A stretch of 64,000 nt of DNA from Podospora pseudocomata (taxonomy: Eukaryota; Ascomycota; Sordariomycetes; Sordariales; Podosporaceae), in assembly GCF_035222375.1 (NCBI RefSeq), contig NC_085890.1, positions 372,001-436,000 on the forward strand, written 5' to 3'. The notes under the pieces were generated by a model, which saw only the letters and a program-made list of their open reading frames with translations, ran no database searches and was not told the DNA's origin. The translations under genes were made by a program, and so were the position numbers. Below are positions 12,574 to 23,633 of the stretch, piece by piece. The first letter of the stretch is position 1; each line of letters opens with the position of its first letter.

Positions 12574-13613
12574 ATGGCGTCGTCGTACCAACACCGCAAC
12601 TCACACTACGCCCACGAGCGACATGACAGTAGCGCCTCGCGCAGACCAACATCCGAGAGACGAGACACGCGTGGCACCAGATCGAGCGACGGGACAGTGA
12701 GCACCTTCAACAGCATCTCGACATCATCGGGCAGAGAATCAGCAGCGACCGCAATGACAAACGAAGGCCCCGCCTACTCCAAGAAAATTGTTGTCGTTGG
12801 CGATGGTGGTTGCGGCAAGACTTGTCTTTTGATTAGTTACAGCCAGGGGTATTTTCCAGAGGTAATTTCGCCCCACGGGTGTCCTGTAGACCAGCCGCGC
12901 GCCGAATGCTAACAAGAGAACAAAACAAAAGAAATATGTCCCGACCGTCTTTGAGAACTACATCACCTACCCAACCCATCCCCCGACTGGTAAGACGGTA
13001 GAGCTCGCTCTGTGGGATACGGCCGGGCAGGAAGAATACGACCGCCTTCGGCCCCTGTCATATCCAGAAACCGATCTCATTTTTGTCTGCTTCGCCATTG
13101 ACTGCCCAAATTCGCTAGAAAATGTCATGGACAAGGTCAGTCTTTTCTTTTCTTTTTTGGTTTGCAGTCTCGCCTTTTTTGGTGTCCAACTGACACATTA
13201 CGAAATAGTGGTATCCAGAGGTCCTTCACTTTTGCCCTTACACCCCACTCATCCTTGTCGGTCTCAAGTCGGATCTCCGCTACAAAAAGACATGCATCGA
13301 CATGCTGAAAACCCAAGGCCTGATCCCCGTCACTACCCAGCAGGGAGAGGCGGTTGCCGCCAAGATGGGCGCCCAGTACATGGAATGCAGCTCAAAAGAA
13401 ATGACGGGCGTGGAGGAGATCTTTGAGAGGGCGATCCTTACGGTGGTGGCCAACGACAGGAAAACGCTCGAAGCCGAGGCCGTCAACGGAGGAGGCAGCG
13501 TCGGGGACTCGTCTAGCGGAAAGAAGAGGGGGAGGGGTGGGACTGTGAGCGGTCAAAATATCCCGGGAGTCGGGCTGGCGAAGAAGAGGAAGAGCAAATG
13601 TTTGATTATGTGA
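12574..13613 (+). CDS. rho4: Rho-family small GTPase Rho4
   Basis: Exons 12574-12861, 12932-13135 and 13209-13613 encode 298 aa. Rho4 is a membrane-anchored switch that in filamentous ascomycetes is needed for septum formation and contractile actin ring assembly. The G1 loop GDGGCGKT (about 75-82), effector region 'YVPTVFENY' at the start of exon 2, G3 'DTAGQE', the LKSD-type G4 and 'CSSKE' G5 are all present. The C terminus is polybasic (KKRKSK) followed by the prenylation box CLIM. The long N-terminal Ser/Arg/Thr-rich extension (about 65 residues) before the GTPase core separates Rho4 from Rho1, Cdc42 and Rac. Both introns (70 and 73 bp) are in phase 0. Confidence 0.93.
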
Positions 13614-14535
13614 TCGAACAAAATTTCAGGAGACAGAAGAGATGGGGCGTGGAGAGGGTTAATGATGACCTGACTAACTGCATGATCTGATGCGAACAAC
13701 GACTTTTTGCGTTGAGGGTTGGTTTTCTTTTTCTCTTTTTCTTTTCTGTCTATTTTTCATTACTTCACCACCACCACCTTTTTCTTTTACTGTTGTGTTC
13801 ATCCTTTTCTGCTCTTTTTTTTCTCTCATACAACTGACTCTGGCTAGCGCTGGCTGGTTGTCAGACATGGCATGGTAGGCAAAATAACGAGCAGGTGAAC
13901 TGTCTATTTTTCTTGTGTGGCTGCTTGTTTTGTTATTTGAGATGGTTTGTTGGGGGTGGTGGAAGGTGAAGAGGGAGTTGGGGCAGAGGGCAGGGCAAAG
14001 GGACGACTTGGTGATGACGGTGCATGGGAGAGACGGACGGCTGGGTTAAGGAAGGGTAGGAAGGCAACAAGGATCAGGTGCCAGAGGCTACGGATAAAGC
14101 AAGGAAATTATCTGATGGAATATTCAAATTTTGCGGTCGACTGTTGTGTGCGTGTTGTTGGATTGATCGGAGTATTTTGAAAGAGAGAAACCTCACCTAC
14201 CTCTCCTCGAAGCGTCCCCCCTTTCTCTTCTTTTAGTTTTTGATTAGAAGAGGTTGATTACAAAGATGGAGTGTGAGCTTTTCTTTTAGATACCCCGAAA
14301 GAGAGAAACGAGAGATGGATATTTGGGAATGTATAGCACAGGCATGGATTAGGGGGGGCAGAAGTAGAGGAGAGAAGAATCGATGTTTTTATGTGTTCAC
14401 ACCTTTGCCCTGACCCTGGTGTGCGTCGTCCATGGCTGGTATGTATTTTGCGAATAAAAAGGGGGTATCATTTAGAATGTCAATAACTCCGTCAAAACGC
14501 CAAGGCCTTTTCCCTACTGCCTGCCCATATTCGAC
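13614..14535. other. Convergent 3' region rho4 / dad1
   Basis: This 0.9-kb interval has purine-rich and T-rich low-complexity runs, as expected of two 3' UTRs. I see no gene in it. Confidence 0.4.
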
Positions 14536-14992
14536 TCATACCCTACTTTGCTCTTCCTCATATCTCGAATCCCCCTTATCTTCCACCCCCTCCATCTCAT
14601 CACCTCCCTCTTCCTCTGCTTCGTCGTGCCCTTCGTCGTGCCCTTCTTGCCCATCGCCCTCCTCCTCCTCCTCCTTGGCCATCACATTCTCAAACGTGCT
14701 CCATAACGCTTCCACAGAGCTGAATTCATTTCCCACGGCGATGACGGCCTCGAGCGAGCGGTTCAGCTTGTTGATGTTGGCTAGGACGTGCTCGAAGCTC
14801 TGTTATCACAACAGTTAGGTTAGTTGCACTAAAATATTCATATTGGAGAACCAGAGAGAGAGAACGAACCATGGCAATCTCTGATATGAGCTCCTCCCTC
14901 TGGAGCTCAAAATATGTCTTTTCCCTTGTTCCCCCTTCTCCTGCTGCCGCTGTTGGTCCAGAGACAGAGTGGGAGCGTTGCCGTTGGGACAT
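14536..14992 (-). CDS. dad1: DASH complex subunit Dad1
   Basis: Exons 14870-14992 and 14536-14799 encode 128 aa. Dad1 is part of the DASH/Dam1 ring that couples kinetochores to microtubule plus ends. The signature spans the splice: '[15 protein letters not shown]' at the end of exon 1 and '[20 protein letters not shown]' then '[15 protein letters not shown]' in exon 2, matching the conserved coiled-coil region of the family. The remaining C-terminal third is a strongly acidic Glu/Asp/Gly-rich tail that is not part of the conserved domain. The intron is 70 bp and phase 0. It was identified by motif, and the small size fits. Confidence 0.93.
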
Positions 14993-15701
14993 TTTGGGCT
15001 GGGCTTTTGCTTGGCTTGTAGGTGCTTGTTAAAGCTGGAGAGATCGCAGTGGGTGGTTCACAGTGAGGGGCAGCAAGGTCGTTTAATCGAAACAGCACTG
15101 AAATGTGATAGATAGCTTGGATAAAAGCAGCGAGGGTGTGTGTGACGCGACGGACGCGAATCGGGCTGCGGGGTTGATTGCGAGACAGTTGAGGCGATGC
15201 AACCCTAACCCGGAGATGGGGTAATGGGAGTGGTTGCTGGGGTGATTGAGCCGTTGTTGAACCCCCTTTTTTGTCAAAGGTGACACTTAACGGCCACAAA
15301 GCGTTGGCTGTTGCAAGAGAACAGATAGTATATCGCTGCCATTTTTACCAATGGTACCGGATGCATACCTTTAACTAGCTTCCAGAGCAATTTTTAACAA
15401 AACCGGGGTCAATGCCCCCTTCGCTGTTTGTTTCCACAGACCACCTAGTTCCTCACCCTTCATTGATCCATGTCTAATAACACCCCTCTTCGTACCTCTC
15501 TTTAGTTTATTTGAGCCCATCGTCGTCCCCTGCTTGCAACCCACCGTCCCCTGCTTGCAACCCGTTATCCCCTGTTTGCAACCCGTTATCCCCTGTTTGC
15601 AACCCTTGGTACCCTCCTTGATACCCTTGATACCCTCTGTTCCCTTCTTGATACCCATAGTTCTCTTCTTCGGACCAATCCACCCTCATGTTAGCCTGCT
15701 G
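14993..15701. other. Region between dad1 and the unrecognised gene
   Basis: This holds the promoter of dad1, with a CCCTAACCC-type telobox near 15203-15211 about 210 bp upstream of its ATG. It also holds the 3' part, or possible last exon, of the next gene, including the 21-bp array listed separately. Confidence 0.4.
15525..15608. repeat. Four 21-bp tandem repeats
   Basis: Four head-to-tail 21-bp copies share the core CCCCTGyTTGCAACCC and are followed by related, shorter TACCCT-containing motifs to about 15655. On the minus strand one open frame reads GLQTGDN per unit after a YQG-rich stretch, and another reads GCKQGIT. The array may be coding (C terminus of the upstream gene) or lie in its 3' UTR. 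Confidence 0.8.
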
Positions 15702-16739
15702 TCACCAAAATGACGGGCAATTGTTCGCATATCGTGTCTTACCTCCTTGGCCAGGAATCCCATATGATGCTCCCATATATCCCGTCTCAAATGTCCCACT
15801 CGCGTGATTTGGCGCCGCCCTCTTTTTGGGATTTCCTACTCCGGCCGGATCTGCCCCATCAACAGGCTGGGCAGACTTAGGCAGGGCAGTGGGGGGTTTG
15901 GCGTTCGGAATGGGCATCATGGGCCGAAGCTCACTGCTGAAATATTCCAGAACACTCATTGCCGCAAGGTAAATGTGACGTTTATGAACACAGTGCCCGC
16001 AAACGCGGAGCAAGTCTTTCCATCTCTGGTCTCGACCTGGCTTATGCGGGCCATCTCCAACGAACACTCTCCAGACGTGTGCGCTTGTCTTCATGATGAG
16101 AAACCCCAAAAAATCGATTTTCTTTTCGAGCACCTTGATTTCGAAATCGTTGGGTCCAGAAGGGCTGAGATCCGGCCGGTACATACCTACCGAGTTCCCA
16201 GGTCCCACTGTCAAGACTTTGCGAGTGTTTATCAAGGAGTCGTCGCCGAGTTGCCGCAACCTCCACATTTCCCTTGCAAGTGTTAGCGTTTGAGCGAACA
16301 GCTCTTCGTCCTGGTATGACTCGTAGGCCTTTTCCAACTTGAGAAGTACGACCAGAAAGTACTCGAGGTTGTCGGTCTGCAGGCTCGCCATCCAACCGCG
16401 GTGTTTAAGGATTACATAGTTGTTGGTCTCCACCATGTCTTGGTGCATATAGAACAAAACCTGGGCGTCTTGGTAGTCAAATCGACCGACCTCAGGTGTT
16501 ACCGGTAGAAGAGACTATCGAACAAATCGGGTGAGTGAATGTCAGTGGCGTTTGGACCTTTCGGTAACGAGATCATTTGGGGGTAGATCTAGGATTCAAC
16601 ACAGGAAGGACATTTCCGTTACCTGAAGCTCAAGACAGACCAAGTTCCAGCATTTTTCCAGTGTCATACCGGTCGAGAACTGCCTCCATTCCGACAGCGT
16701 GGCAAACGCGGGAATCCCGTGCACGTCGTTTGCGCTCAT
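15702..16739 (-). CDS. Unrecognised protein, C terminus unresolved
   Basis: Exon 1 (16623-16739, 39 codons) joins exon 2 (from 16514) through a 108-bp intron with a GTAACG donor. I do not recognise the family. The protein is about 310 aa with helical, charged segments ('LVVLLKLEKAYESYQDEELF', 'SVLEYFSSELRPM') and no signal peptide or membrane span. A Pro/Ala-rich stretch follows. Near 15743 there is a good GTAAGA donor. If it is used with the CAG acceptor near 15698, the protein ends two codons later. If a later acceptor is used, a repeat-rich tail from the 21-bp array could be added. If it is not used, the frame stops at 15702. Transcript data would decide. It is probably a lineage-restricted fungal gene. 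Confidence 0.6.
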
Positions 16740-17326
16740 GGTGATGATGTGTATGTAATGTAGCTGCTAAGAAAATTGACTTGGCGCCGTGTGCAATTCT
16801 GGAGGAACGAATGACTGCAAAATAGCAATATCGACAAATGTTCTTTTTTTTTTTTTTTTTTTGGGGGGAAGGCTTGTAATATCTGCCAGAGTCGATGGGA
16901 AATCTGACACTCAAGCCTGGCCACTGACTACTTGGTTGACAACATTGCACCTTCTCAGAGCGATTTTGAGTTGCTTGACACAGCTGGAAGCTTCGAATAT
17001 ATGTCCTCCACACAGTCGCTTCCGTCACAAGATGTTTGTTCATGGTGAGTATCCACGCCAGCCAGAGTGGTGGCGCAACTCTCTGGGCAAGAGCTTCGAT
17101 ACGTGTGGTCGTGGCGGGATAGTTTGGTCAGGATTGAAGTTAAACAACTTGGCAGTATCTAGCCAGGGGGAAAGGGCGCACTGGCACCGGTACAAGAATT
17201 GTTTACGGCGTTGTTTGAGGAGTTGTTTTTGTGCAGGTATCTAGGTTGTGTTTTTGAGAAACCGAACTCTCTAACTCGTTTAAATATCCACTTTTGGAGA
17301 TGACATCTCCATCAACCAAACACCAA
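16740..17326. other. Region upstream of the unrecognised gene
   Basis: This 587-bp promoter interval between the unrecognised gene and tRNA-Thr carries a T tract of about 20 near 16843-16862. I see no gene in it. Confidence 0.4.
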
Positions 17327-17398
17327 GCCCGCATGGCTCAGTGGTAGAGCGCATCACTAGTAATGATGAGGTCGTCAGTTCGATTCTGGCTGTGGGCA
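17327..17398 (+). tRNA. tRNA-Thr (anticodon AGT)
   Basis: The cloverleaf is 72 nt and intronless. Acceptor stem GCCCGCA (17327-17333) pairs with TGTGGGC (17391-17397) and the discriminator is A17398. The D arm is GCTCAGTGGTAGAGC. The anticodon stem CATCA/TGATG encloses CTAGTAA, giving AGT (threonine, read as IGU). The T arm GTCAG TTCGATT CTGGC has the canonical TTC. A TTTT run about 13 nt downstream and a TTTTT run inside the following repeats could terminate pol III. Confidence 0.95.
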
Positions 17399-19493
17399 AC
17401 CAACATTTCCTTTTGCCCTTTCACTTGCTGTGTGAGCAACTCACCATTCCGCTGTCACCAGTTTCTTTTTGGCTGTCACCAGTTTCTTTTTGGCTGTCAC
17501 CAGTTTCTTTTTGGCTTTCTTCCAGCCTTTCCTTGTCGATGTGCTGGCGAGGACGGATCACCATTGTGTGGCTTGCAATATCAAGCCTCGTTACCATCTC
17601 GGTGGCAGGCAACTCGGCAAGATGAAGACGTTGACAATGATGACAACTGGAAATGGCTACCCTAAAACACGTCAGTGGTTAGCCAAAACTCTCTTTGAAG
17701 CTAGGAAGTTCGACTCAAGATATATCATAGCATTTGGACAATCTACCTATGTCGACCTGGTCATCCCGTACAGGCTGGTGGAGGTGCCTCGACGAGCAAT
17801 CGAGGCGGCAAGCGGCAAGAGCAGCACCAATGCTCTGTTAGTTGAAATTTTAAACAGTTGTTGCTACTTCCACATTTTACGACGTAGACTCGTTTCAGAC
17901 AATGCAGTTTCGCGGTGCTTCCAGCTTTCGATTCCTCCACCAGCAGGCGTTGCCATCCCACGAAGCTTCTTGTATATGTATGATATGTCTCGGGTCAGAG
18001 GCACGGGAAGGTTGGCCTGTGAGCAGACCGGGCTGTGTGCGGTGGTTGTGTGGCGGCAGAGAGCCGTGGCCTCCAATATCGGCCGTAGCTATTTGTTGTC
18101 CTACAACATAGAAAGACCGCTAACGCACTTGTCAGGAGAAGGGCACTTGATAGGAATGACTGATGACGGAGTGACGACATTGCGACTGGGAGCAATGCTG
18201 ATCATAATTCCACTAGCCTTCGTAAAGGGATATATCCGCTTCACTCCACATCGGTGTGTACGAGGCGGTTTGTTTCTTGGACTGTGATGTTCTCTGGCAC
18301 TGTGTAGCATGACGTCGATCTGGACAAAGGGTCTGCTTCCACATCCCACACTGCCTGCGCCGCGGTATACATAAGGTATCTATAGCTATGTGCATCCGGC
18401 AGGAATATGATGAACTTGGTTGGCCGAGGGGTCGTCCGAAGTCGAGAAGTCGAGAAGTCTCTCTTTTACTGTCCGGCAGCGTTACAGCTTGGCGGATGAC
18501 GGAATCACGCTGTGACGAGACGATCTGGCTTCTCGATCTCGGTGTTGGTGATCGGGGGACGATGGCATCCCGTGGGTCCTTGGATGGAGAGTGTGGGGTT
18601 TTCTTGTGAGGCAAAGATGGATTTTCTTCGACAATTGCATCTCGATTTTTCTCGTCGGCACAGTGAGAATAAATTTAGGTCAAAAATCCATCCAATGGCC
18701 AATTGGCTGGGACCACAGGCGGCCTGCAGGCACAGGGATGCTGCCAAGATGAAACGGGGTGGAAGGCGTTACAGCACCGTGGGTCGCATCCTTGGCCTTC
18801 CCTCAGTGGCTGATGCCCTGCATTTCCCCCTGCGCTAGCTCTGCACTTCCCGCTGTGTTTCGTCAGTTCCGGGTCCATCACTGCGCGTGTTCACCACAGC
18901 CCACCAACGCCATGTCGTCTTGAGACGCAGGCGAACCAAGCACTTCCATTGACATTTGATGCACCCAGGAAGGTCCAATTGGCAGCGGGGGGAGGACCCT
19001 TCTTTTGTGCCCTGGTCTTGGCGTGTTTTCTGTTGGAACAATTTTCTCCCAGCAGCGGACTTGATTTCAACAACCTCGATCCCATCCTATCCTCCACTCA
19101 CTCATCTCTCCTCCTACGTTAGGCTCGCTCGTCACTCATTTACTCGCTCATGCCCTCCTCCCGCCCGTCCCTAGGCAGATATCAACCTGGATGTGGAATT
19201 CCAGCCGCTCGCTCTTCTCCTAATACCTTCGTTTGATGTTGTTTGTTGTCTTAAGAATATCCACCAGTTGATGTCATCGGTGGACTGCTTTATGCATTCC
19301 TATCCCCTCACGGCAATCCCGACAATACCATTCCCATTCGCGTCTCTTTGTCCCCTGGAACCATTGCGGGTTCGGGATCGGCTTCGTTGTGTCGTACTAA
19401 CACCTCAACACAACCCCACATTCCTCACGACCCAACCCTCGCTGTCCATCACACAGGTCCAAGTCTGCCACGGCTTGGAATTCTGACTGCAAC
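17399..19493. other. Region between tRNA-Thr and the MscS channel gene
   Basis: This 2.1-kb stretch holds the 21-bp triplicate at 17451-17513. A 272-codon frame starts inside that triplicate and has no recognisable domain; I rejected it. The last ~400 bp before the channel start look like a CT-rich leader. Confidence 0.4.
17451..17513 (+). repeat. Three perfect 21-bp direct repeats
   Basis: Three identical tandem copies of a 21-bp unit start at 17451, 17472 and 17493. Each contains GCTGTCACCAG followed by TTTCTTTTTG. They lie about 50 bp downstream of tRNA-Thr. Perfect identity suggests recent slippage or unequal exchange. Confidence 0.92.
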
Positions 19494-22311
19494 ATGTCAT
19501 TAAGGTCACCGCTCTCCCCACGGCAGCAGGGCTTTGCGCCTCTATCAAACCAACCCAGTGCTTCAGATATGCAGGACATACCACTCCGCCAAATTCGCAG
19601 CAACGCGAGCTCGACGACGGGCGCACGCAGAGCCGACATGGAGCCCATCAGCGAGAAGAATGTGCTCTTCAACGAGGCCGTGGGCACTCCGGCCGGTAGA
19701 CGACGAATCAAGAAGGACCTCATGCGCACGGGATCGAGCAACCTCAGCGAAGAGGCCTCTCTCAATGCAATGGGTCGGTTCTATAACAAGATCGTCAGCT
19801 TCTCTGTCGTCACGCGCTACCTCGTCTACATCGTTCCTGTCGCCATAATCCTCGCCATCCCCCTCTTAATCATTCCGTTCACTGGCAATACCTCTACCGA
19901 ACTCGAGGGTCAGAACTTGCTTTGGTTCTTCATCTGGCTTGAGATAGCATGGCTGAGCATCTGGGTGGCAAAGCTGGTTGCCCATGTCATCCCAGTCGTC
20001 TTTATGTTCTTCTGTGGAGTGATCAGCTCGGGCACCAGGAAATACGCTACCGTTTTGCGCGCTCTTGAAATCCCGCTTTCGCTCTTCTTATGGGGATTGG
20101 CTTCGTGGCTCACCTTCAAGTTTATGCTTTCGGACAGAAACAACGGGGTCAAGTGGACAGACATTGTTCAGAGGATCTTGCTGTCACTGTTCCTTGCTTC
20201 GGCCGTCCTTCTTGCAGAGAAGGCCATTGTTCAGCTCATCAGTATCTCTTACCACCAGAGGTCGTTCGCCAACCGCATCAAGGACTCCAAGCGCGAAATC
20301 TACATCCTCGGCCTCATGTATGAGGCTTCACGCACGCTCTTCCCCATGTACTGTCAAGAGTTTGCCGACGAGGACTATATCATTAATGATAGTATCGATG
20401 TTATCCTCACCGGTGGCAGGCCGAATGGGAAAGGCGTTGCTGCTGCGCCCATGAAGCTCGTTGGAGAAGTCGGGCGATTTGGCGACAAGATCACGTCTGT
20501 CTTTGGAAATATTGCCTCCGAAATCACCGGAAAGCAAGTCTTCAACCCCAACTCAGCACACTCCATCGTCGTCGAGGCTCTCGAGAAGGTCCGAAGCTCC
20601 GAGGCCATGGCTCGCCGCATCTGGATGTCGTTTGTGGTGGAAGGAAAGGACTCGTTGTCCATGGACGACATTGTCGAGGTTATGGGACCTGCTCATCAAG
20701 AGGAAGCCGAGGAATGCTTCCACGCTATTGACGCCGATGAGAATGGTGACATCAGCCTCGACGAAATGGTTCGGAAGGTTGTCGAGATCGGTAAGGAAAG
20801 AAAGGCAATCGCCAACAGCATGAAGGATATCAGCCAAGCATTGACGGTGTTCGATAAGGTCCTGCTCTTCGTTGTTCTGATCATTGTGATTATCATCTTC
20901 TGTAAGTACTTGGTGGAACTGATACGCTTGGTGGCTGGTGCTAACTGCAGATGTAGTGGCTGTCTTCCAAAGCAGCTTCATTGCCACTCTCACCACCGCT
21001 GGGACCACGCTGCTGTCTCTGTCGTTTGTCTTCGCTGTCACAACACAGGAATTCTTGGGTTCCTGCATTTTTCTCTTCGTCAAGCACCCTTACGACGTCG
21101 GCGACCGTGTCGACATCCAGGGACCTGAGAAGCAGCAGCTCATTGTCGAGAAGATCTCGCTGCTCTACACCGTCTTCACCCGTATCGACAAGATGCAAGT
21201 CGTCCAGGTGCCCAACATCGCCCTCAACAATCTATGGGTTGAGAACGTCACCAGAAGCAAGGCCATGAAGGAAGTGATTGATGTCAATGTCTCATTTGAC
21301 ACATCATTCGAGGACATTGAACTGCTGCGTGCCGAGATGGAGAAGTTTGTGCGCTCGCCCGAGAACAGCCGCGATTTCCAGCCTGATATCGGCATCGGCG
21401 TTGGTGGTATTGGTGACCTTGACAAGTTGACGCTTAAGGTTGCGATCAAACACAAGTCCAACTGGCACAACGACACCGTCCGCGCTACCCGTCGCTCCAA
21501 GTTTATGTGCGCTCTCACTTTGGCGCTCAAGAAGGTACCAATCTATGCTCCTGGCGGCGGTGGTGAGGCTCTGGGTGGTCCCAAGAACCCAGCATACAGC
21601 GTCGCTGTGACGGACGAGTATGCCATCTCTGCTCGTGCCCAGGCCGATAAGGAGAAGGAAGCGAAGAGAATGGATTACGCGGATCCAGAGAAGCAGGCCG
21701 AGAATGCTAGTGAGCAAAAGGCAGCCGACCATTTCAACACGACTAATCCCGCTGTGGACGCTCTTGATGACTGGGGCTACGAAGAGACCCTTAGTGGCCG
21801 GGACGCTTCTACCATCCGCCCTAGCACCTCTAACGGACCTAGTTCACGATCCGAGTTCCTTCTTGGTAACCGCGAATCTCAGCGTGGTCGTCGCAGGGCG
21901 GGCGAGACAGTGCCCATGACTCTCGGCGACGCCAGCGCGCCTGGGGTCCAGCTCACCAGGGCCCCTACAACAAGTACCCGTGGTGGCCCCTCCTTTGACG
22001 TGGAGAGACAAGCGGGCGTAGATGCTCCTGCCGGCTCTCCATACACCACCTGGACCGCCTACAACTCTCAGACTGGACAACAGCAAGGCGTTTCTCAGCC
22101 ATATTCCCCTCCGCAACAATCCGCGAATCTGACCGTTCAAGCACCACCACGCCCCGGGCAAAGTCCAGCTGGTGCTAGACCAAGAGGTGCCAGCGTCAGC
22201 AACCGCCCCCAGGCTCCGACAGGTGATGGAAGGCCCCTTAGCGGAGGACAATCCAGCGGTGGACCTCCTCCCCCTCCAAGTGCGCCTGGTCCGTCGTCAG
22301 CTAGATACTAG
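19494..22311 (+). CDS. EF-hand mechanosensitive channel, MscS family (Msy1/Msy2-like)
   Basis: Exons 19494-20901 and 20951-22311 (49-bp intron) encode 922 aa. The family's fission-yeast members Msy1/Msy2 act in ER and nuclear-envelope membranes and shape the Ca2+ response to hypo-osmotic shock. The order seen is a disordered N terminus (1-100), a membrane span at about 108-128, further spans within about 142-178, 190-212 and 223-250, then one canonical EF-hand loop DADENGDISLDE (about 413-424). A span at about 452-469 and the pore helix (Ala/Gly/Ser-rich, across the splice) lead into the MscS beta domain ('VKHPYDVGDRVDI', 'VQVPNIALNNLWVENVTRS'). A Pro/Ser/Gly-rich tail of more than 200 residues ends the protein. 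The splice restores Tyr in 'IIIFYVVAVFQSS'. The first ATG in a good context was used. Confidence 0.94.
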
Positions 22312-23633
22312 GTGGGGCTGCCGGGGACACCTGTGGTGTATCCTGTAGGCACGACTACCACCACGATTCACGAGGAAACAAGTAGTCAAAAGGAGAACGA
22401 CCAAAGCACCAGCAAGGCGGACACTAGCAGTAATGACAACGGGACCACCACACAGTAAATATCAGAAAGTAGGGATTGGTTGATAAAAAACAAGTCTTGG
22501 GACAGTCGGCAGGGTCGGGGTTCAGTAAAGCAACGGTGACGGCGTTTTTTCTTTGGGTGGTTGTAATGATGGATGAGTATGAGACGGGACACGCCGAACA
22601 TATTACTCGCTTCAGCCAAAAAAAAAATATTTTTTCGGTTGTTCAGCAACAATTCTTTTTTCTTCTCTGGGGAAGGTTGGGGGAAATAAAAAAGGGTGAG
22701 CCAGAGCGGCAATACCCCGCCAATATATGCATGCATGCACGGCATTGGGTTTGCATTTTCTCTTTTTTTGTCATCACTCGCATACATAGATGTACATTGC
22801 ATTCTGGCCTGACCGCAAGGATTGGAGTGTGTAGAGGTTAGAGGACACAGTCGTTTTTCTATGGTTTGTAGTACTTTGGTAGTAGAGATTGCTTACTATG
22901 TATGGTCAAGGTGAATAGATATTTTGAAGAGCGTGTGAGGTGTTGTTTGAAGTGTGAAGGTGAATAATGTTGAAGAAGCTGGGGGTAGAGTTAGTCGTCA
23001 GGGCCTGTCACGTCTCTGGCAGCATGATTTGATGTGATACCTGTTGTGCACTATGTCTAGCTCTCTCGTGACGCCTTGGAAATAGGAGATGGGAGGGGTA
23101 TAACAGTTTTACAGATGCCACCAACTCTTCTCCCGACCGATGAGAACACTTGACAAGTAAACTATGACCTGGGTTCAGTCCCTGTTAAATATTTTTCAGG
23201 TCTTCTGATACCTTTTGGGCCCGTTAACGATCTTGACTATCTTTTTAAGCCTCTTTGCTTTTAAAAACTTGTTTGAGGCGTATCAATAGTTTTTCAAGCC
23301 TTACTAGTTGTCATTTCATGCCCATGGATCGTCTTTGAAGGCCTACTCGATATCCTTCATGGCCTACTCAGCATTTCAAGAGGAGTCGCTTACATAGTCA
23401 ACATGCGCCGACTCTAATTTAGAGTGTTTATCATTGGTAACAACGTGCGGTGCATACCGTCTTTCAAAGATTAGAAGAGCACTCTGGGAAGACCGTAGAG
23501 GGCCCCCACGAACATGAGAGAGATGTTGGAATGGTACACCGGCCATTTCTGACAACTGGCTACCTGTCCGGGATGAGCATCATTCAAGGCACGAATCTGT
23601 CAGTCTATAGCTAACAGCTGAGTATGCACTTCT
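22312..23633. other. Convergent region with 21-bp repeat cluster B
   Basis: This is the 1.3-kb interval between the channel gene and the convergent dienelactone-hydrolase-like gene. It holds 3' UTR-like sequence, an A8 run near 22620 and the repeat cluster at 23190-23380. I see no gene in it. Confidence 0.45.
23190..23380 (+). repeat. 21-bp degenerate repeat cluster B
   Basis: About eight degenerate units of mostly 20-22 bp begin AGGC/AGCC and end in TTTCA or CTTCA. Clear ones begin near 23275, 23296, 23318 and 23339. Motif, period and orientation match cluster A (5908) and the arrays around the transposon (29.8-32.3 kb). It lies in an intergenic region. Confidence 0.55.

Noticed and set aside
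12012-12626. 204-codon frame before rho4
   Set aside because: It has no ATG at its start and a Ser/Thr/His-rich composition from a CT-rich leader, and it overlaps the rho4 start in another frame.
17469-18287. 272-codon plus-strand frame downstream of tRNA-Thr
   Set aside because: It begins within the 21-bp repeats, has no family signature, has irregular composition, and overlaps other frames on both strands.
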